Shown: one piece after another, positions 26,640 through 39,999 of the stretch | Layout of the letters: every line of letters starts with the position of its first letter | Numbering within the stretch: position 1 is the stretch's first letter | NCBI RefSeq assembly: GCF_041381155.1 | Contig: NC_091143.1 | Location: forward strand, 29,885,331-29,949,330 | Direction of reading: 5' to 3' | Source of the DNA: Argopecten irradians | Taxonomy: Eukaryota; Mollusca; Bivalvia; Pectinida; Pectinidae | DNA: 64,000 nucleotides | Program-made: the position numbers and the translations under genes | The notes under the pieces: generated by a model | The model's input: only the letters and a program-made list of their open reading frames with translations | What the model was told of the DNA's origin: nothing | The model's database searches: none

Positions 26640-27850
26640 AGAGATATTATCCTCAAAATTCAAAATTTATTCATGGACTCTTTTTCTATAAAATCATTAG
26701 GCCGCTATATATCAGCCGATCAGACGCGACATTACAATCAGCAACGTTCTTTTTCCTGAATGGTCTAACAAAGTATTTTAAGCTAATGAAAATGCTCCTT
26801 ACAAATAAAATATTATCGTTTAAAAACAATTTCAATTATTTTTAAACAGTGCAAACTCGCAATTTATGTTTAGCAATATAACCGGATATTATAGGTTTTC
26901 TTTCTTTTCCATCCAAACCCATCCCACCTTACAAATTAAAATACTCACTCTAAAAACTTGATTATACATGACAAACTCACAGAATCGCATTTACATCTGT
27001 AAGTTTAATTTGTCAATACTTAAGTTAGGTAGTTTCGCTCAATTTCGACTATCTAATGAATTTGACATTATTATCACTGAGATTATTTCCCAATCCATAG
27101 GGAATATAGACAAAACATGCTTGAAAAATAGTAAACATATCGTTGTCTGTAAAATATAACTAACGTCTGTTTTTTCAGCTTAAGCTCACAGACTCAGTAC
27201 AATGCTATTTTTCCACTTCGCCGTATAAGCAACATCATCCCTTGTTTGTGCTATATGCCACAATCTGACTGACAGTAAGGTCAGTTCACTCAATGAAATA
27301 ACGCAACAAGGATATGGCGAATAATTGACTCATCTTTATGTAAACAGATGGCCGATAAGTTTTATTTCTAATCAATCAGTTCCAAGTTTAAAAAAAGTGT
27401 TTCAAAAACACCATGAGTGAAGGTATTATTCAAAGTAATTTCCATGTTCTAATATTTCTATTAGAGTAGGCATCATGACTGTACACTCCATCGTGATCAA
27501 CCTCTGTCCCCAAAGACATGTAAGTAAAATAATGCAGCTGATGTTCAGATCCAATAGTTAAACGAATTATCTGGGCCAGTATAGTACAAAAAAATGTACC
27601 TTATTTGCTGTCTCAAAATACACGGGTAATATATCCCAAGAGATCGGTAGTCGCAACTACCGAGCTGTTATAATATCTTTAACCTGCCAGTAATGTCATA
27701 TCTTTGGTTTCTTGTGGTTCCAGAGTTGTGGAAGTAATGTCGGGGTAAGTCGGTTAATACAGTAATGTCATATACTTAGTTTCTTGTTATAGTTCCCGAG
27801 TCACGGCAGTGATGTCGAAAGTAAGTTAAAGAGGATAGCATGTCAAGTAG
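26640..27850. repeat. dispersed repeat module, copy A (3' part)
   Basis: 'ctctttttctataa', 'gccgctatatatcag' and 'gacgcgacattacaatca' (26,678-26,733) match 48,015-48,073. 'gttgtggaagtaatgtcggg' and 'gtaagtcgg' (about 27,722-27,750) resemble the 30.05 and 48.25 kb copies. The rest is diverged non-coding DNA with no gene. Confidence 0.45.
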
Positions 27851-28048
27851 GTAAGTAAAGGTAAGTCTGAGTACGTTTTAATACTGCTTACGATGGCGCT
27901 TCATAAATCGTCGATTTCTAGGTCTCTAGAACTACTTCGGATTTTATTAAAAGTATCGCTCTGTTCGGCGATACCCTTAATACAAGGTTTTAGTGTATCG
28001 TAGATCTGTGAAGAGCGAAATAAGTTTAATTTTGATTGAATTGGGACA

Positions 28049-28101
28049 AATGCTTAATGCTTTGGTCAGTAGCCATGCTTAATGCTTTGGTCAGTAGCCA
28101 T
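28049..28101. repeat. 26-bp perfect tandem duplication
   Basis: The unit 'atgcttaatgctttggtcag' plus 'tagcc' occurs twice head to tail without mismatch, so the duplication is recent. Confidence 0.8.
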
Positions 28102-28104
28102 GGT

Positions 28105-29075
28105 CACCAATAATTCCTCGATCGGTTGCCGCAAATGTAATGTCAAGGTCTACTTGTTAACTAGGTTAATACTCAAGTTAACGGTTGGTATATTCTACCA
28201 ACACTAACTTCAGTATTATATCGTTTTGTAAAATTGAATTTATCACGGCCTGATTGATGTTTACAAATAATGGGTGCCACATTATGTAAGATTAACTTGT
28301 ATTTTAAAATGATGCTGATATAACGTCTATTTTGATTGGATTATTTTGGAGATCAGATCATCGGCTTCGTCTCGTGTTAAACCTAAAATTCATGATCTAT
28401 CTGCAGTAGATTCGTGCCAATGACATTCGATCTTATATATATATATAACTGGTTTCCAAGGTCTCTAATACCAGCTCACAATATCATGTTAGGATCGTTA
28501 AGACTAATGTAACTTAATACTTCGTTTGTTATTATTGTGTCGAGCTGTCTAGCTTAGATCTCTTTTAGTCTCTAGTTACAACAGGTAAACTTTACTTATG
28601 ATATTGTTACCGGTACGGCTGTTCATACTTTCATTGCATATATTAATTAATAAAATCACAACAATTCAAGTCTTCCCTTCTCTTCTCTGTATTTTTCACA
28701 AGCGTCTTTCTGACGCAGATATACATAATTAAATGAAAAACGGAAACGAATACAAAATTATCCGGAAAACTAATTATAACAAATATTCAGAATATAACAA
28801 AACCTTGACTCAGAAATACATAATTCACATTACTTTAGAAATAAAATAGATTTATTGTAACATTCTTATGATTCAGAAATAAACTAGATTGATAGCAAAG
28901 TAGCATTTATATAATTGGAACGATAAGTAAAGGGGAATAATTCTGATGAGCTTATAGCAAATCAACACACATATAATGTAATGTATAACAATATACCTAT
29001 AACCTTCAGAGGACAACAAAGAATCCATGATAATAAAATGATGGAATATTCGCATATTAGTTTACATCAATCCCA
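28105..29075. other. intergenic, no gene recognised
   Basis: AT-rich, with a short (AT)n tract near 28,434. No supported frames. Confidence 0.35.
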
Positions 29076-29079
29076 TAGG

Positions 29080-30130
29080 ACATATAAACGATGTCAGCCG
29101 ATCAAGGTCTAAACGACGTTTAAGTAGATATGAATTCCATGACGTCTCGGTTCAGAACACGGCTGTCCACGAGACGCACCAAAATTTGTTTGTCACGCCA
29201 GATTATAGCATGTCATTTAGGTTTTATATTACATTCAAAATGTCAAACGAGTGTGTCGGTATATTCATACTCCACACCCGTAAGGCTATAAAATTATCAG
29301 TCATTTTCTCTCGATGGATGTACGAAGGAGGGTACATTGATTCAACGATTCTCTTTGACAGGCCATCGTTCTGACACATTTGCATTGTTGGAATGATTAT
29401 AATGATACATAATATGCTCCTGAACGATACAAATTTGTAAAATTTGAGCCTGAATATATTATATCAAAGTTTACCCTCTCTATTCAACGCATTTAACGCT
29501 TCAAAATCAGTTGAAAACCAGCTCAGAAATTTTAGATATTCACTATTCACGACTGAATCATAATATTTAGTGCAATACACCATAGGTCATCGTCTTACGT
29601 TCACTAAATTTGCCAACATTTAGTATGCCAATAAATGATTCTCTTTCTTTGCTATGAAAAGAAACTGTTGAATATAGACCTATCATTCCTTCCCAAGCAA
29701 AAACCCATCGAATATACTGTCGTCGGTATAACGTAATTGAGTTCTGCTTTCTCATCTTAAGGTCACGACCTCTGTGTAATGCCAATTCTTTGCATGAGTT
29801 AATGATACTTGCATTTTGAAGGCAGCTGTAAAACTCTACCATGTGGTAACTCTTGTGTGAAAGACATGAAAGTAAACTGATGCTGATGCTTGGCTTCAAC
29901 AGTCAAAGTTACCAGCAAGCACACACACCATGCTTGTGTTGTTTCAAAAACCCACAGCAGTACGTTGGTCCCAGAGCTCAGTAGTCACTCCATGATTTGT
30001 TGTTACAGGCTCTAGGCGTCGATAGCAATGTCAGAGTTAGTTGTTGTCATGGTCCTTAAATTGTGGCAGACAGGTTGAGGTTAGTCGGCTAATTCAAACA
30101 TATCCAAGAATATGAAGGTCATCAAGGTCG
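29080..30130. repeat. dispersed repeat module, copy B
   Basis: The left part matches copy A at 25,770-26,010. The right part (29,955-30,125) matches 48,150-48,310 closely: 'ggctctaggcgtcgatag', 'aatgtcagagttagttgttg' and 'tcatggtcctt' are shared exactly. No coding capacity is evident. Confidence 0.65.
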
Positions 30131-30134
30131 TTTT

Positions 30135-32545
30135 ACAGGATACGTCTATCATGTTTTACTGCTGGGTTTTTCTTTGTCTAAGACACTGAACCAGTCTTAA
30201 ACCTAATGCAGTCTGTAATGTAGACTCATCCAATCACAGATGATGTTACAAAAAGTGTTTCATTGATTGATTACTGACAAGTCAATGCTTGTAGTATATT
30301 ATATTTCAAATGCCCGCCACCTTCTGATCCCGTGATCATGAGGCAATATAAAGAAAGTCTTAAGGACGTTCCGAATAGTGATCGAATGCGCCATTCGTTC
30401 GGACTTCCTCGGATCAATGAGTGCATTCGGAACTGCACATGAAAACTCTTTTGTGACTATGATTATGAAGAATAGCGATCTATATGTTATCCGTCTAACG
30501 ATATCTTACCTTGTAACGTTTAAATCAGTATATTATAGGCGATAAACGGCGAATTTGTCGAAATAGTACTAATATCGGTTTTCCGAAAGCTTGATACCGG
30601 GTGAAAATCAAAGTTTGTACGGTAGGTGTAGGACCTAGTTTCGACAAACTAGAAAAAAATAATATTGTCAGATCTTTGAATTTGGCTAGGGTAATATAAC
30701 ATGCAGCTATATGTACATGTATCTCTGAGAAGCAAATTACATAAGTCATACAAACGAACTGATATACATGTATATGCCGATATGGTCTTGTACTGAATAA
30801 AATAAGATTTCATTACAATAAAGTGATTAAAACATTTTCTGTTCAACTCCGTTAAACTGTGAATATTTGACACTTGATATACATGTGTTTTAAGAGAGAT
30901 GCATAATAAAATCAAGATATTCCAATTTTGCCGATTAATCCTCTAGTATAAAACTACAGATACAGAAATATTTTCATCTCTGCATCGCCCCACCCCTGCT
31001 TTTCGTTCAATTTGTACAAGCCGGTATATTTCATGAATATTGCGTATGTAGATGTCTACATGTATTATGTTTAGCTAATATGATCTTCAATAAGTACTAA
31101 CACATTCGGGAAACAAGACTTTATTTACTGTTTACATGTACGATGAGACATAACTATTGTACGGTAAATAGATGATGCATGTATTTCTTGTTTTGAGAAA
31201 ATGCATGGAAGTACTCTGATTCAGTTGATCAAATACTAGGCTATCTTACGAAAAAGCACATGTAAGCTAGTGTCAACAACAGCATTATATTTGTGATATA
31301 GAAACTAAACATGAAGATCTACATGTAGGCATATACTAAATATTTTCCTGTCTTCAGTAATCAGCTGAACGTAGATCGAGGATTCAGAATAAGATATTTT
31401 TCTTAGTCATACACTTATACTACAGGTACTTTAATCTTGAGGATCCAAAAATTTGTTTTAGTTTACTTCGGATAATGAATATATATCTACATGTATTAGA
31501 TATGCGGTATCTCCTTAACAAACATACAAAAACAAACATGTACAGTTGTGTATGATGATATCGATTTTTATCGAATTTTTTGTGATCAAGTTGAAGTTAT
31601 CAACTTCGATCATTGTCACGTAGACGCTTTTCATGGCTACAAATTCAAATTTATGCTTGAAAAGGCTGCCTCAAACGACTATTGAAGCTAAGATATCTTG
31701 ACGACGGAAAGATCGATTTTAATAAAATATTTTTTCCGCTAAAACAATATTAAATCATGGATTGTCTAAAGGGTATTTGAAGTGGAATCTTTACACGGAA
31801 TTTTCCATAATCATTTTTCAGATAGTATATCCAGGCAAAATAATGGCTTATTTGACCATTTCTTAGCTTTGTAAAGCATCAAATCGGTGGCATCGTGACA
31901 TAAAATTAATAGTTATAACAATTTATATTATCAGACTATTACACTTTATAATGTTGAATATATATGATGTACTTACCGCTCGATTTCGGTCTAATAATAT
32001 AATTGTGAAAAAGTCATTTCTCAGGGGGTAGGGGTAAAGGCTTATTACTCAAACCACTGTCTAATTATGTGGACAAAAAATTTAAAAAAAATTAAAACGA
32101 CACAATTTTTTGAAATTATGTATTTAGTTGAAATTCAAATAAAAAATGGCCCTTTTTAAGCCTCATTTATACGCATTCGCGTAAAAAATTCACAATTAAT
32201 GTGTTTTTAAGAGTAGAAACGACATAGAGGTCATTGATAGCCATATAAACTTACATATTAAAGATAAAAAAATGTTGTTGTTTGAAAGATTTCAGTTAAT
32301 TACTATTCTTTGAAAATATGTGTGTTACATTGAATTTGAGAAAAACAGACGGTAAATTAGATTGATTGAGAGTACAATATTTCCAAAACCGCTCTGTCAA
32401 ATTTCAAATAAAAGCCTAAATAAACAGTTTATCAACCAATCTTTCAGTGAGCAGATTTTTAAAAATATTAAAAGAAGGGAATTTTTAGGCCTAACTGTAT
32501 CGATCCACCTTAAATAGTATTTTAGTTTAGGATTTGCAAAACATC
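30135..32545. other. intergenic, no gene recognised
   Basis: AT-rich with repeated 'tacatgta' words. No frame with recognisable motifs, and no counterpart found in the second duplicated unit. Confidence 0.35.
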
Positions 32546-34176
32546 TAATCTTCAATCTCTGTATGTCTGTCATTGGTCATTTTTTTCTCCTATGTATTTT
32601 CAGTTTTACTATGATATTTGTCGGTCCCTCGAATATTTGGTCGATTATTGCCTTCTACAAACATATTTTATTGGTGACATTTTCAATAGTCATATTGATT
32701 GGTGCGACGTAAAATTACGACCTAGACGTATTCTTTGAAACCATAAATAGACACAAAAAAATAGCAAGTACATTGTTAAACAGTCTTAAAGCTTTGCTAT
32801 AATTGACAACTGTTTTCGAATCTTTCTAGCCTGCTACCATGCTTTGCTCAAACATAATACCGTATTTTATTTCTAAAAGCTATGCTATCTACTTGCTTTG
32901 AGTTTTTTGCTGTACATGTCTGCACTGTTTTTATTATACGTTATTGTCATCTTTTTCAAGCATTAAAAGCATCATGATTGACATCATCAGAAGAAGACCT
33001 GTAATATTCCATGGTCAATAAATACAAAATTTACGTTCAAGGGATGAATTAATTTTGTTATAAAAATAGAACAGTTTGCAGTCGTAGACCTATTTGCTTG
33101 TGCTAAAATAATGAAATTAAGTTTATAACCAACTTCATACCATATCTGTGAAAATCAACCATGGTGTGATTTGCTTCTTCATACCTTCGCTACAAAATAC
33201 GCTGGTATGGTGGATGTTCATTAGGGAAAACGCAATTAAAATTTAGCAGTTTTTCATGTTTGTTATGAAGAGGTTATGAAGAGGGAACAACATTTAGCGC
33301 ATTTAGCGGAGATAATTTGTTGTTACTCAAAGGAATAACTCAACTTGTGTGTACTTGGCTTGGAATAATAATTTACACACCACCGTGTTTTGAATATCTT
33401 TATCCCTTCATAACCGTAAACAATCAAACGTAATCCATTGTGTATGTCTTTAATTGCATAGAATATGAATTCAAGCAAGTTAATTTATGGGACCTACCAA
33501 ACTAATTTCAGTGAAGTGAGAATGGACTGCTCTTAGAACGTCTCATTTGTGAATGGACGAATGACGATAACTCCAAGCATGCGATAGGATCGTTCATAAA
33601 ATGTTGAAATAATGTAAATAGTTTTATATTTGTTAACAAAAATATGTTATCCGGTACTTTTCTAATATCTTTTTAGTAATGGTCATTCAGCAAAATTTTC
33701 TTCGGTGATTTCCATGCAAATTAAATATTTACTCTGCGCATATTTGATCTCAATGTCTGTTCTCCACAAACACCCGTATTATTTTCTCTTGCATTTCTTT
33801 CTCTAAGAGGTTTAACGTTTGGGATGAAATCTTAGTGAAGAAACTTGCATTACATATATAAGTCATCACCTATTTAGTAATAAAGCGTCTTGATAAAGTT
33901 GGTACTGACAAAAAGCTAATAAATTTACAACCCAGAGGAATGATACATTTATAAACAGATTGAAGTATATTTGAGGAAAAATAAACTTTGACCACAAGTA
34001 CGCTAGAATTTTGGAACTCATCTTTATTAATTGATATACATTATAAGCCATACGAAAATAGCTTAGGATAACATTTATAAAAAAATAATACATATTAGAC
34101 ATTACAGAAAAAAATATTTCTTAATGCCTTTTCGTCGTCATATTTATATTATTGAGACTGTTGGTTCATAATTTCT

Positions 34177-34312
34177 TTCTATATTACTTAATATCTCTCT
34201 CTCTGTACTGTATTTGTCATCGTTCTATATTACTTAATATATTTCTCTGTACTGTATTTTTCATCGTTCTATATTACTTTATATATCTCTCTATACTGTA
34301 TTTGTCATGCAA
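34177..34312. repeat. three-copy tandem repeat, 44-46 bp
   Basis: 'ttctatattactt' followed by a CT-rich stretch and 'tactgtatttgtcat' occurs from 34,177, 34,223 and 34,267. The corresponding place in unit 2 (about 50,490) has a single copy, so the expansion is specific to unit 1 or was lost from unit 2. Confidence 0.75.
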
Positions 34313-34409
34313 ATAATAGGAAGGGTTACACAGTGGCATAACCATGTTTATGTAATATTCAGAACCTGATTGTTCATTAAAATTGTTAACAATTAATCAA
34401 ATGTGTATG

Positions 34410-34645
34410 TACAATGTATGTATGTATGTATGTATGTATGTATGTATGTATGTATGTATGTATGTATGTATGTATGTATGTATGTATGTATGTATGTATG
34501 TATGTATGTATGTATATATGTATGTATATATGTATGTATGTGAGGGTGAGGGTGTGTGTATGTGAGGGTGTATGTACGTATTTATGAATGTATGTATGTA
34601 TGGATTATGTATGTATGTATGTAAGTATGTATATACAGTGTTTTT
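34410..34645. repeat. (GTAT)n microsatellite
   Basis: About 30 uninterrupted GTAT units from 34,415 to about 34,535 are followed by interrupted ones to about 34,640. The tract is absent from the matching part of unit 2. The open frames on both strands come from the 4-bp period and are not genes. Confidence 0.9.
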
Positions 34646-35153
34646 TGCATGTTTGCTTGCATGTAAACGTATAATAGACAAGTGTTAAAAGTTTATATTG
34701 TATATTGTGTAGGTGTATGTGTTTTAGTAGAATAGATAAAATTCAGTTTAAAAAAGGAAAATTTGCTGTCAGCTGTTGGTTAATTGATTCTCTGCTGCTC
34801 TGAGTGAAAAGAAAAAAAAAGAAAAGAAAAAAATTATAAATCAATTGTTTCTTTCATGACGTCACTATCGATTGTCTGCCCGGCGCAGTCAATGAAAATT
34901 ATTTCAGGTCATATTTCACAAGTAACACATGCAAACGTATTACACAGTCGATATTACTGGCTAACATGTAGTTTATGTGTTAAAAGCAGATACTTCTGTT
35001 TACTTTCATATAAAAACCTCACCACCACTTATCAAAATCACTGTCATAAAATATTTTGCAATTGTAATCTTTATGAAAATCCAAAGACAACATATCTAAT
35101 ATCATATCATTTACTAAAAAAAGTGTCATTGTTAGCAATACTTACAAACAAAA

Positions 35154-35295
35154 ATCATCATCATCATCATCATCACCATTAATCGTCATCATCATCATCA
35201 TTACCATCACCATTTATCATCATCACCATTCATCATCACCATTCATCATCATCATCATCACCATTTATCATCATCATCACCATTCATCATCACCA

Positions 35296-35351
<56 letters not shown>

Positions 35352-35585
35352 TCACCACCATCATTCATCATCACCATTTATCATCATCATCATCATCATC
35401 CTCTTCAGCAGCAACATTCATAATAGCCATCGTCATTACCATTCTTCATCATATTCATCATCACCATCATCATCATTTACAGTCGCAGTTTCATACACCA
35501 TCATCATTGTCTGATGCATCAGCTTCATTCATCTACATCATTATTTTTCATCATCATTCATCATCATCATCATCATAATCTGCAG
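35154..35585. repeat. (CAT)n / (ATC)n imperfect microsatellite
   Basis: About 430 bp of CAT trinucleotides is interrupted by CAC, ATT and short unique words. It lies just inside the left junction of the insertion that carries the LINE. On the LINE's own strand it reads (ATG)n and may be the expanded 3' tail of that element. Confidence 0.85.
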
Positions 35586-35721
35586 TAGCGGCTTCTATTT
35601 ACGAACATGATCCTCACTCCCACATCCACACAGACACACATACGCCACACACGCCTACATACACACCCTCGCCCGCAAGTTCTTACAGAAGCACTTCTAA
35701 GGAAAAGGGTATGATACATAT

Positions 35722-35790
35722 TAGAGAAGGAGAGAAAGAGGGAGGGAGATCGAGAGAGAGATAGAGAGAGAGGACTAGAGATAGCAACAA
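35722..35790. repeat. GA-rich low-complexity tract
   Basis: 'gagaaggagagaaagaggga' is followed by further GA repeats. This is simple-sequence DNA between the microsatellite and the LINE coding remnant. Confidence 0.7.
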
Positions 35791-35960
35791 GATTTATGTG
35801 GTGTTATAAACTCCAGGAGCTCAATGAAGGATAACTAATTTATGTACATGGTAAAAACGTTATAGTACATGATACATAGTTACATGTATATATTGCCATG
35901 ACATGACTATCATAGATTGTCGCATTAAATAAAGAAACATACAAATAGTTAACTAGTCAG

Positions 35961-36365
35961 CTAAATCAATAAAGTTTTTACCAATTTTCTCCATTCATTT
36001 TCACATTTCCGCTGAGCACCTCCACCTTTACTATTGGCAATATGTTTTTGAGAAATGTAATGTTCTTTAATTAAGTTGAGTAGAGCATGTGGACTTAAAA
36101 TTTTATGCAAACATCTGGTTTTGTATATGTAATACTTAATAATAATCAAAATTTCATTGTCTACTCTATTTATAGTATGATATCTATTTTGTAAAAACAA
36201 ACCAAAAAGAAAGCTTTGTTTATTGTATTGAAACGGGATATAGAGTGCATCCAGGAATGTCTCTACGCTTTGCAAAAATCTCTGAGTTTCTCTGCATTCC
36301 CAAAGAATATGGACAATGGTTTCTCTTTCAAGATTGCACAAGTTACATATTGGATTATTGGCTAA
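35961..36365 (-). pseudogene. LINE C-terminal zinc-knuckle region
   Basis: A frame ending at 35,961 carries CNLCNLERETIVHILWEC, a Cys-Cys-His-Cys knuckle typical of the C-terminus of L1/Tx1-type ORF2 proteins, followed by about 110 less conserved residues and a stop. Confidence 0.75.
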
Positions 36366-37388
36366 TCCTACTTTACATAAAAACGTGTTTGTTGTTAAAA
36401 TATTTTTGTACTATCCTATACTGAAACCATTGTAGTTTTGTGTTTTTTGTAACCTTGAAAGGATTATTATATATGTTGACCCAATTTAGTTCAATATCTT
36501 CAAATAGATCATCCTATTTTCTTCTACCAGTTGAAATGAGATTATGTTTAACCATAATATTATAAAAATCTTTGTCCCATTTAAATTTTTCATGAAAAGT
36601 AAGATATTATTAGGGATATTTGGATAGACTATTTCATGGTTCATATTTACAACATTAAGTCTCGTTAAAAGTCTTTTGATAGATGAGATTATTACCCTGA
36701 AATTGAAGGAAATTTATATATTGATATTGTACACATGCATGAATTCTTGATATGTATAGAAAAGAACATGTAGTGGGATCTTTAACTAAATCATTAATTA
36801 TTGTTACACCTCTATCATACCAGGACTTATAAAAAACTACATTTTCTCCAATAGTTATATCTTTTTTTTTTTATACCATAATGGCTTTGTCTGTGTACAT
36901 GATAATGTATCTATATTTTCTCTCACCCCATCTACGTCATTGAATTTTTTCCATGCTTTAAAAGTATCTTTCCAGAAATTATTCATGCAATGTGACCTAC
37001 ATTCCTCAATATACTCACTACTGCATATTGATAACTTTTCGCAAATCAGTATGTGATTTAAAAATAATTTGCCACTTGCATGTCTTTTTTAAAAGCCGAC
37101 CTACCCAAGTACTTTTCAAGGAATCAAGGAATAGTTTTACATTTACCATTCTTAGACCGCCTTCATTAAAATTTTGCACCAAGACATCCCTCTTTATTTT
37201 ATCTACCTTACTGTTCCATAGAAAGTTAAACAGAATAGTGTTAAGTTCTTGAAGAAATTTTTTTATTAGGATTTGGTAATGAAATAAATAAGTGAATAAA
37301 TTGAGACAAGAAAAGAGACTTAATTAGGGCTATTCTGCCAATGGGTGTGAGAATTCTTTTGCTCCATGTCTTTATTAGAACTTTAAGT

Positions 37389-38440
37389 TTAATTTAACTT
37401 CTTATCGAAATTTAATTTTGGAATCTCATGCATGTTCACACTAAATTCAATTCCAATCAGTGTAAATTTAGTTTTACCCCATTGTAAATTTAACTCCGGT
37501 AACAAGGTATCACCGCTATAACTATTGCTCCCTATCCAAATGACCTGTGTTTTATCAACATTAAGTTTTAACCCAGAGATTTTTGCAAAGGAGTTCAACT
37601 CACAAATAGATTCCTTTAACGATACTTCTGAACCATTTAGTATAAGTGTGGTATCATCAGCATATTGGGAAATAAGAATGGGAAAACTACCTACATCTAT
37701 ACCCTTAATCTTTTGTTATTTCTTATCCTGATACCTAGAATTTTAACACACAGAATAAGATGTACGGAGCGATCGGGTCCCCTTGACGGCAGCCTCTTCT
37801 GATGTGGAGAAAAGAAGACAGATTCCCACCCCGGTTCACAGCAGCAATAATATTAGTGTTAAACAATTTAACCCATTTTTGAATATCTGGACCAAAATTG
37901 AAATATTTCAAAAACAAATTTCCAAGACACAGAATCAAAGGCCTCTTCAAAATTTAACATGAGTAACATACCTGGGATATTTTTTCTTCGGCATATTGCA
38001 TGATATCGTAGACAAGTCTTGTATTTTCTCCAATATAGCGACCAGTAAGAAATCCTGTTTGATCCTCACTAATTAATTTATCTAGAACTTTTTTAATCCT
38101 GCTTGCTATACATCCTGAAGCTATTTTATATGCTATATTTAAAAGAGTAATAGGACGCCAGTTTTTCAAAAATTGCCTGGGTTTATCTCCCTTAGGAATA
38201 CATGTGATTACACCTTCTCTTTGAGTTACAGACAACATTCCCTTTATATATCAAAATTTCAAAAACTATTAAAACCCCTAACTGCTTCCAGAAACATTTA
38301 AAAAATTCCGCAGTGCAACCATCTGTGCCCGGACTTTTATTGCTTTTCATATTTTTCAGAGTTTTAGCTGCCTTATCTAAAGAAATTATCCCTTCCAAAC
38401 TTCTAGCCTCGTTATTATCTAATTTTGCAACATCATACAT
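37389..38440 (-). pseudogene. LINE reverse transcriptase domain
   Basis: Fragments in three frames at 38,192-38,440, 37,954-38,238, 37,735-37,950 and 37,389-37,700 give the ordered RT blocks, including SPGTDG, the QTGFLTGR block, GCRQGDP and the catalytic YADD. The order and spacing match L1-type RT. Frame changes between blocks show loss of function. Confidence 0.85.
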
Positions 38441-39428
38441 ACCTAAATAATCTGTTAAGTTAGCATCTTCTGTATCACAGTTTTCATCATATAGCTTTTC
38501 ATAATAAGAATGAACTTCATTGAGAATATCATCCTGATCAGTAAGTATAATATTATTTTTTTCTATCTTAGGTATAATCTTAGATGTAAAATTCCTATTT
38601 TCTAAACTAAAAAAGTATTTTGTTGGTTTCTCACCTTCTTCTTGCCATCTTGCCCTCGATTTTTTTCCAATTCCCTTTTCTTATTCTCTAATTCCTCAAT
38701 GTCTACCTGATCTTGTTCTTCTAAACTTTGAATAGCTTTCTTGAGATTATCTTCATTTCTATTTAGCTGTTTCTTTTTATATGATGAATAGGAGATGGTT
38801 TTACCCCTAATTTCCATAAGCAATGTTTCAAGGAAAAACTGGTCATTAATCAAAAATTCAATATCTGTATCTGAAATATTTCCTATCTCATCCCAATTGT
38901 ATACTGGTAAGAAGTACTGACTTTTTATATATAAAATAACTTTATTGATTAACTTAAGGCAATCTTCATCATACAATAGGGAAGAGTTAAATTTCCAAAG
39001 CCCTTTTCCACGTTTAAAATAATTAAATTTTAAATTAATCATAGAAAAGAATGATTAGATCTATATCCAGCTTCAATTATTGCATTAACCGTACTAGTTA
39101 ACAAATTATCAGATATCAGATAAAAATCCAGTCTTGCCTGTTTTAATGGTGATTTCTTTCTCCAAGTATAGCGTCTGGCATCAGGGTGAAGATCCCTATA
39201 AATATCTACTAGTGACAAATTTCAATAATTTCTAAAACTTTATCTCTTGCCTTGAGGTTATTTATATTTTTGTAGCTACTGTCATAGTCTAGATCTGGGT
39301 TGATGACTAGATTGAAATCTCCACATATAATGTACTTATCATTACCAAAATCTTCTAAAGTATTTGAAATAGTATCAAAGAAGGTAGGTGTATCAATGTT
39401 AGGACCATACAGTGTTATCAATGTCATT

Positions 39429-39746
39429 TTAGAGCCCTCCGCTACAATATCTAGCGCCAAAAAAAATCCCAGACAAATCTCTTTTTTTTTCTTTTACAAC
39501 ACTGATTTTACAATTACTGTTAAACAAGATTGCAACCCCTCCAGAATTAGACTTAAAAGAACTAAAATAACAGTCAAAACCCCACTCACTTCTTATAATG
39601 TTATGATAATCTTCTGTAAAATGGGTGTCCTGTAAACAATAGATACTGCAATTTTTTGCCCTCAAGTAAGAGAAAACATCTTTTCTTTTCATTTTATCCC
39701 TGAGCCCCTGACAGTTTCCCGACAGGATTGATATACACTTCATCAT
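39429..39746 (-). pseudogene. LINE endonuclease domain, N-terminal part
   Basis: 105 codons starting MMKCISILSGNCQGLRDK. It contains the N-terminal EN motif (Asn-x-Gln-Gly-Leu) and the LQDTHF motif with the catalytic Glu position nearby. It runs out of frame at about 39,455 and continues in another frame at 39,209-39,460. Confidence 0.8.
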
Positions 39747-39999
39747 CTTATACTGTAATTAAGTAGATTAAGTATCACAAACATAGTCTCTAGTCCAGAA
39801 AAAGAAGAGGGAAGAGAAAGTAGAAGATTAGGAGAATAAAACATTACAAAAAAAAAACTTGAAGAAATAGTACAATAGCAGCCTAATAAAATCGGTGATT
39901 CTTCAATCCGGATCCCTTTCTGTTCCGGTTTAATTGAAATTCGGCATGTCTATACAAAAATTATGTTAGTGTGTGTTATTCAGAAGAACGCTACACACT

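Larger units (their letters stand above)
35940..39850 (-). pseudogene. dead L1/Tx1-like LINE: endonuclease plus reverse transcriptase
   Basis: On the minus strand, in order from 39,746: an AP-like endonuclease (SGNCQGLRDK; LQDTHFTE; GGVAILFNSN; then in shifted frames TLYGPNIDTP, CGDFNLVINP and SPLKQARLDFYLISD) to about 39,055; a coiled linker at 38,602-39,042; the RT region (SNKSPGTDGCTAEFFK near 38,340; NWRPITLLNIAYKIAS; EDQTGFLTGRYIGENTR; RRGCRQGDPIAPY; YADD at 37,653-37,664); and a C-terminal CxxC...HxxxxC knuckle (CNLCNLERETIVHILWEC) near 36,340. At least six frame breaks make it inactive. No ORF1 is present, so it is 5'-truncated just before the endonuclease or belongs to a one-ORF form. 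It sits inside unit 1 of the duplication and is absent from unit 2. Confidence 0.85.

Noticed and set aside
34383..34681. Open frames of 60-94 codons on both strands over the (GTAT)n tract
   Set aside because: They follow directly from the 4-bp repeat (Met-Tyr-Val-Cys or Tyr-Ile-His-Thr cycles) and have no other coding signal.
35154..35585. CAT repeats considered as a CRISPR-like array
   Set aside because: There is no constant repeat with unique spacers. It is a trinucleotide microsatellite in a eukaryotic genome.
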